The position numbers and the translations under genes are program-made. Below are positions 58,639 through 64,000 of a DNA stretch of 64,000 bases, one piece after another. Source of the stretch: Agaricus subrufescens (Eukaryota > Basidiomycota > Agaricomycetes > Agaricales > Agaricaceae); the NCBI GenBank assembly GCA_029945375.1, contig CM057067.1:1116001-1180000 (forward strand), read 5' to 3'. Each line of letters opens with the position of its first letter. Position 1 is the stretch's first letter. The notes under the pieces were generated by a model, which worked only from the letters and a program-made list of their open reading frames with translations, was not told the origin of the DNA and did no database searches.

Positions 58639-61041
58639 ATGTTACTTCGGCTTTTCTTGCTCGCGTTCACGGCAATACTCGTCGATGTTGTTGCTGCTGT
58701 CCCAACTGTTGAGCTCGACGCAGCAACAGTGACCGGAAATTCCGTTGGCAATGTTTATGAGTTTTTAGGTATACCGTTCGCTCAGCCACCGTGAGTATCT
58801 GGTGCTGTCATTGCTATGTCCTTTGCGCTAATATATTATATTCAGTGTCGGTGATTTGCGCTTTCGCAGGCCGCTACCCAACGATGCATATAACCAATCC
58901 TTTTTTGCGACTCAGTACGGACGGGTATGCCCTCAGCAGCTAGCCAAGCCACCTCCTCTCCCAGATATTCCTGAGGACATTGGTACAATAATCAATTCTT
59001 TCAGTGATGGGATTCTCGACGGCGAAGATTGTGAGTCATCTCATGTATTGTGTGACAGGACCAATGTTGATCGCGAAAAACTCGGTAGGCCTAACAATCA
59101 ACGTCATTAAACCCGCTTCGGCTACGCCTACGTCTAATTTGCCAGTATTGGTGGTATATATCGAGGTGTTATTATTGCATAACTTGAAATTGATTTACCG
59201 ATCTTATAGTGGATTTTTGCAGGTCAGCAGTTCGCACCCCTCTGATTTGAGTTTTCATATCAATGTTGATTTTAGGAGCATTCCAACGGACCGGCAGTTA
59301 CCTGTAAGAATCAGTCGTGTTGGATAGAGATGATTGATATAATCATTGCTTATTGATATTTAGATTCAATGGGACAGGTATTGTCGAGAAATCTATAGCC
59401 TTGGGCTCACCTATCGTCTTCGTCAGCATGAATCACCGGTGAGTCCCTGTCGAAAATACAGCCGAAAAGGAGGAATCTTATACGAACAATAGGAACGCAG
59501 GTAAGTATGTCTGATCACTAACATAGGATTTGGTGACTGAAGTGCCCAGCCTTTGGTTTCCTTGCAAGTAAAGAGGTCAAGGCAGCAGGTGTGGGTAATC
59601 TCGGTCTCCATGATCGTAAGTATTTTTTTGACTTCGTCTTTCATGGTCCTAACTACTTCCCAAATAGAGAGAGTGTCCCTGCGATGGGTGCAGAAATATA
59701 TCGCAGCTTTCGGAGGAGATCGTACCAAAGTCACGCTGTGAGTACTTGCGAATCAGATAGATATGCAATTCATTTCTTCATTCAAGCTGGGGAGTATCAG
59801 CAGGAGCTATATCGATATCTCTCCACATGTTAACCAATGGAGGTGATACGGAGGGCCTTTTTCGCGCTGCGGTGATGCAATCCGGAGCTCCCATCCCAGT
59901 TGGTGATATTGAGCATGGCCAAGTTTACTACGATGCGATCGTTAATGCTACTGGATGTTCGGAGGATCCTGATACTCTGCAATGCCTACGCGGGGTGGAT
60001 TATGGCAGATTGAAGGCAGCCGTCGATAATACTCCCAATCTTTATTCATACCAGGTAAGCTTATGGTTGTTTATAGAGGTATTGATGTTGACTCTCTTGT
60101 GAATGATTATAGTCGTTGAATGGGGCTTGGCTCCCTAGGGCAGATGGCGTATTTCTAACGGATCATCCTCAACGCCTTCTTCAAGAGGGACAAATTGCTC
60201 GTGTGCCTTTCATTACCGGTGAGCTGAATGTTCAAGCGTCACACGTTCCAGGCTAAACAGTAAAACTTGGATAGGCAACTGTGATGATGAAGGAACTTTC
60301 TTTGCTCTTTCAAGCTTGAACTTGACGTATGCTCTTTGTTTTTGTGTGACCTGCGGAAGAATTGACTCCTTGAATCCTAGCGAAGATGCCGATGTCGCCG
60401 ACTACGTTTCGAATACTTTCATCCCTGGAACTACACCTTCACAAGTTTCCCGTCTTCTTGAATTGTATCCTCAAAATGTCTCAGCAGGGTCACCATTTGA
60501 CACGGGCTCACTGAACGCCTTGACACCTCAATTCAAACGTGTTGCCGCGCTTCTAGGTGACGGAGCATTCCAGGCCCCTCGCCGGTTCTTCCTCAATTAC
60601 ACCTCTGAATACCAGGATAGTTGGGTCTTCCGTGAGTGTATCTCTAAATCCAATTGGTCGGCACATCACAACTCCTCATATTCTTATCTATTAGTGAGTA
60701 AACGATTCAAATTTCTTCCGTTCGTCGGCGCGGTAAGATTTCGCGGGGCATAGGGAAAGCATCCAGGATACTTACTGTACCTTTACTAGCTGCACACCTC
60801 GGACATGGTGAATTCAATTTTCAAGGGTCAGGAGTTGCAAGACTATATCATTCGGTTCACTGCCACCTTGAACCCCAATCAAGAGGGAGCTTTCAGCTTC
60901 AAGTGGCCAAAGTATACGAAGGAGAACCCGAAGCTGCTTGTCTTTCGTGATGGTCTAGTTCGTCAGGCCATTGGTGAAGATACTTATCGTAAGGAACAGA
61001 TGGATTACTTCGCAGAACTTACCCTTGATGTGCCTTTGTGA
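58639..61041 (+). CDS. Secreted type-B carboxylesterase, copy 2 (altered oxyanion hole)
   Basis: Same exon layout as copy 1; signal peptide MLLRLFLLAFTAILVDVVAA, YEFLGIPFAQPP, WGVSAGAISI around the nucleophile serine, ADGVFLTD, and a C-terminal ELTLDVPL identical to copy 1. The oxyanion region, however, reads WIFAGAF (exons joined near 59210-59290) where copies 1 and 3 have WIYGGGF, and the next stretch FQRTGSYL is unlike VGGT/EGGT. FVSMNHR replaces FVSMNYR. The frame stays open to the TGA, so it is expressed-looking but may have weak or changed activity. Confidence 0.78.
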
Positions 61042-62536
61042 TTGCACTTGTTCTGGATGATTCCACTGCTTTTATCTCATTGCTGCCTCGTGAAAGCCGC
61101 TAATAGCGAGCATCGCAAAATTAAAATTACACTCGTTTCGCCTTCTACCTTAAAAATGTCTTCTTCTAACAGTGTATTATGTTACTGTGCCTTTTATAAC
61201 CTGCTGTCCCCTTTCCATTCTTGACCTTGACATTCATTTTCCTGTCTTCTGTTGTTAAAGTCCCTGTCTCTTCTGTTAGCTCCCTCCTACTCCTATATCC
61301 TCTTGTTTTACTCCCCCGTTGAGGAGACGAGCGTCACCTCTTTATACCTTGATGTCCGAAAAGGAAATGTAATTTATTACGTACATCATAATAAGAATTA
61401 TCATATCACCTTCTTGTCCACCCAATTTTGCCTACCTCTCCGACAAGAGGAGCTCAAGTAGGGCGGTCAGATTCCATTCATTAGGGGCATGTTCAAAAGT
61501 TTACATCAACTTGGGCAAGCTCAGGAGCCTGAGCTTATAACGGGCTGAAGAGAGATGTAGCACACATAGCGTTGGGCTGCCCTGTTACTTTTTGCCTAGG
61601 AAATTGCTGCCGCAATGCATGGCCACGGGCGATCGACTTTTGGCTCTGTTTGACAGATGAATAGGGGTGATCTTCGTGTGAACATTAAATTAGAGAGTGA
61701 TGGAGATTAACGTAATGGCTGCGCTTTTTTCTATCTCCGTCGTCATGCTAACGTTGACTGACAAAGAAGTCCTACTTGTTCGTCTTAGCTCTGATCGCAG
61801 ACGTTGCCCATAGGTAGTTGTGGCGCCGACCTGACCGACAGCTTGCATGCATTGAACCCATATATAGTTGTCCTCTTTCGCCTCCCGGATCCTATCTCAG
61901 TGTTATCCATGTCGCCGGTTACCTGGAGCCCGAAACCAAACCGAAGAATGCATTCATTAGCCGCGGAATTTTGCGTTATTCTCTGGAATAGACCGCCCTG
62001 CACCATCTGAGGGGCCAGTTCGGTCTCAAGAAAAAGGAGTGTCCAGGCCTGTTCAGATGCTAAAGAAGTCCTAGAGCAGAGGGCTGATCTCTTTAGGCTC
62101 ACTTAGATGTTATTTTGACCGTTGAATCGATATTTTTCTACGGAGTTGTTGGCTGTATCAACCAAGTTTTGCGTCTCCTCGCTGTGCTCTCGTACCACTA
62201 GCTGTCTGGACCTGCTCCGAGCTCCATTCTGATCCAAATGCCGTATGAGACTTAGGTTCTGGTAAATACGGGTGTGGCAAATCAATATTCGGAACCCGTA
62301 TCTTGGAACATTGTGTAATTTCCAAAAATGCTTTCGTGTAAATTACCATTGTGCTCCGAGTGGGTCACCCGAAGGCGTCTAGAAGCCAAGTTATCGACCT
62401 CCCTGAATGGACGAGGACTCTCAAGCGAACTTTCTGACGACAGAAGAATATATAAAGGAAGGAAACTTAGCAGAGTTTGACAATCCGATCCTACAGTTCC
62501 CTCGTGGTCTTGGTTTTTATCTTGAGACTCACCAGG
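61042..62536. other. Spacer between esterase 2 and esterase 3
   Basis: 1.5 kb. The first part (61480-61620) resembles the 3' flank of esterase 1; 61690-62530 resembles 55085-55700. Between them is unrelated sequence. ORFs on either strand (for example a 105-codon one at 61785-62102) fall inside the duplicated non-coding flank and are not conserved as frames. No gene called. Confidence 0.6.
62371..62457 (+). promoter_or_regulatory. Esterase 3 promoter: shared element and TATA box
   Basis: GAAGGCGTCTAGAAGCC at 62371-62387 (one change from copies 1 and 2) and TATAAAG at 62451-62457, 86 bp before the ATG. Confidence 0.6.
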
Positions 62537-64000
62537 ATGTGTCTTCGGCTTCTCTTATTTGCGTTCACAGCGATATTCGTTGATGTTGCTGCAGCTGCAG
62601 CTGCAGCCCCTACTGTCGAGCTCGACGCAGCGACATTGACCGGCAATTCTGTCGGCAATGTCTCTGAGTTTCTAGGCATACCGTTCGCTCAGCCGCCGTG
62701 AGTGTTAGGTTCTGATCCTAATACGTCCCTTGTGCTCATATGTTATTTGCAGTCTTGGCAACTTACGCTTTCAGATTCCTCAGCCTATCGATGAATATAA
62801 CCAATCTTTTTCTGCGACCAAGTTCGGACTATCGTGTCCTCAGCAGAAGATCAAGTTGCCTTCTCTCAAAGACGTTCCTCAGGATATTTCTACTGTGGCC
62901 AACACCTTTGGTGACGACCCTTCTGATGGTGAAGACTGTGAGTCAGATCGTGCATCTTGTAACATGGAGTCAATGTTGACCATGACGGTTTGGTAGGTCT
63001 TACGATCAATGTCGTTGCACCTGCTTCGGCTACATCTACATCTAATTTGCCAGTCTTGGTGGTATGTTTCAAAATATTTTTAATTGATTAATTGAAACAT
63101 TTTCTCAATTCAACTCGTGATATCATAGTGGATTTACGGAGGTTCGTGGTTCGCACCTCTCTGACCTCAGTCGTGATCTTAACATAGACCTTTAGGAGGA
63201 TTCGAAGGAGGTACCACTAAACAGTAAGTACTAGTTGTATTGAGGTGAAGTCATTGACGTACTTATCACTTATTGATTTTTAGGTTTAACGGGACAGCTG
63301 TTGTCGAGAAATCTATAGCCTTGGGCTCACCAGTCCTCTTTGTCAGCATGAACTATCGGTGAGTTTCTACTGAAAGTGCGGTCGAATTTGGGGATACTGA
63401 CAAGAACAACAGAGTCACAGGTGAGATGATCCGATTACCGACATAGGTCTCTGTAACTTAATTGCCCAGCTTTCGGTTTCCTTGCTGGTAAGGAGGTCAA
63501 AGCTGCAGGTGTGGGTAATCTCGGCCTCCATGATCGTAAGTCTTTCTTTAAACTTTTTGTCGATAACGGCCTTGACTACCTCTCAAACAGAGAGAGAAGC
63601 CCTGCGATGGGTGCAGAAATATATTGCAGCTTTCGGAGGGGACCATACGAAAGTCACACTGTGAGTATTTGTAATATCTAACAGATACGCGATTCATTTC
63701 TTTACCCAAGCTGGGGAGTATCCGCCGGAGCTATATCGATAGCTCTTCAAATGGTGACTAATGGAGGTGATGCTGAAGGCCTGTTCCGTGGTGCTGTGAT
63801 GCAATCTGGGGCTCCCATTCCAGTCGGCGATATTGAAAATGGTCAATTCTACTACGATAAGATCGTGAATGCTACCGATTGTTCGGAGGATCCCGATACT
63901 TTGCAATGCTTACGCAGAGTCAAATATGATACACTGAAGGCGGCAATTGATGATACTCCCAATATTTTCTCATATCAGGTAAATTTATGATCGTCTATGA
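62537..64000 (+). CDS. Secreted type-B carboxylesterase, copy 3 (3' truncated by window)
   Basis: Signal peptide MCLRLLLFAFTAIFVDVAA followed by an alanine run, then VSEFLGIPFAQPP, LRFQIPQP, WIYGGGFEGGTTK, FVSMNYR, FGFLAGKEVKAAGVGNLGLHD and WGVSAGAISI with the nucleophile serine. The gene runs off the window after DTPNIFSYQ and a GTAAAT donor at 63979. Oxyanion hole is normal. It is closer to copy 1 in the catalytic region than copy 2 is. Confidence 0.82.

Noticed and set aside
61785..62102. 105-codon ORF on the minus strand
   Set aside because: Inside a duplicated flank; the paralogous segment near 55.2 kb does not keep the frame.

Overview
The window is nuclear DNA of a filamentous basidiomycete, most likely an Agaricomycete. 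Evidence: genes are cut by many introns of about 45-65 bp with GT-AG (a few GC-AG) ends, coding density is high, and several families are typical of mushroom-forming fungi (DUF6589 protein, RecQ-like helicase, heme-thiolate peroxidase, tandem type-B carboxylesterases, DUF7587 protein). All gene models were spliced by hand from reading frame, splice sites and remembered family sequence; no alignment was run.

Layout. 0-7.6 kb: 3' part of a BRO1/ALIX-type protein, a Yip1-domain Golgi protein (minus strand) and an APC-type amino-acid permease. 7.9-13.8 kb: a RecQ-like helicase (+) and a DUF6589 protein (-), converging so that their coding ends overlap by 43 bp, with the pair bounded by near-identical inverted repeats of about 45 bp. 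It reads as an intact 5.9-kb mobile element inserted between two housekeeping genes, and is the best candidate for an undescribed system here. 13.9-19.0 kb: meiotic MSH4 in about 25 exons, and an intracellular-looking heme-thiolate peroxidase. 19-21.3 kb: gene-free, with a diverged tandem duplication. 21.3-24.9 kb: a GC-rich pair, a DUF4743/Nudix hydrolase and serine palmitoyltransferase subunit LCB2. 24.9-29.4 kb: gene-free, with a degenerate tandem-repeat array. 29.4-35.2 kb: two divergently transcribed delta-12-type fatty-acid desaturases. 35.7-41.2 kb: tRNA-dihydrouridine synthase DUS3 and a UBA/UIM/USP protein that has lost its catalytic cysteine. 41.8-46.2 kb: a small hypothetical protein with a C-terminal membrane segment, and a DUF7587 protein with a C-terminal membrane anchor. 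46.6-54.8 kb: a tRNA threonylcarbamoyladenosine dehydratase, an intron-containing tRNA-His, UDP-glucose dehydrogenase, an M20 dipeptidase, a SUZ-domain protein and ribosomal protein L10A. 55.7-64 kb: three tandem secreted carboxylesterases with duplicated promoters; the third runs off the window.

Most neighbours are unrelated housekeeping genes, as is usual in fungi. Functional clustering shows only in the helicase/DUF6589 element, the desaturase pair and the esterase array. Three introns appear to use GC donors.
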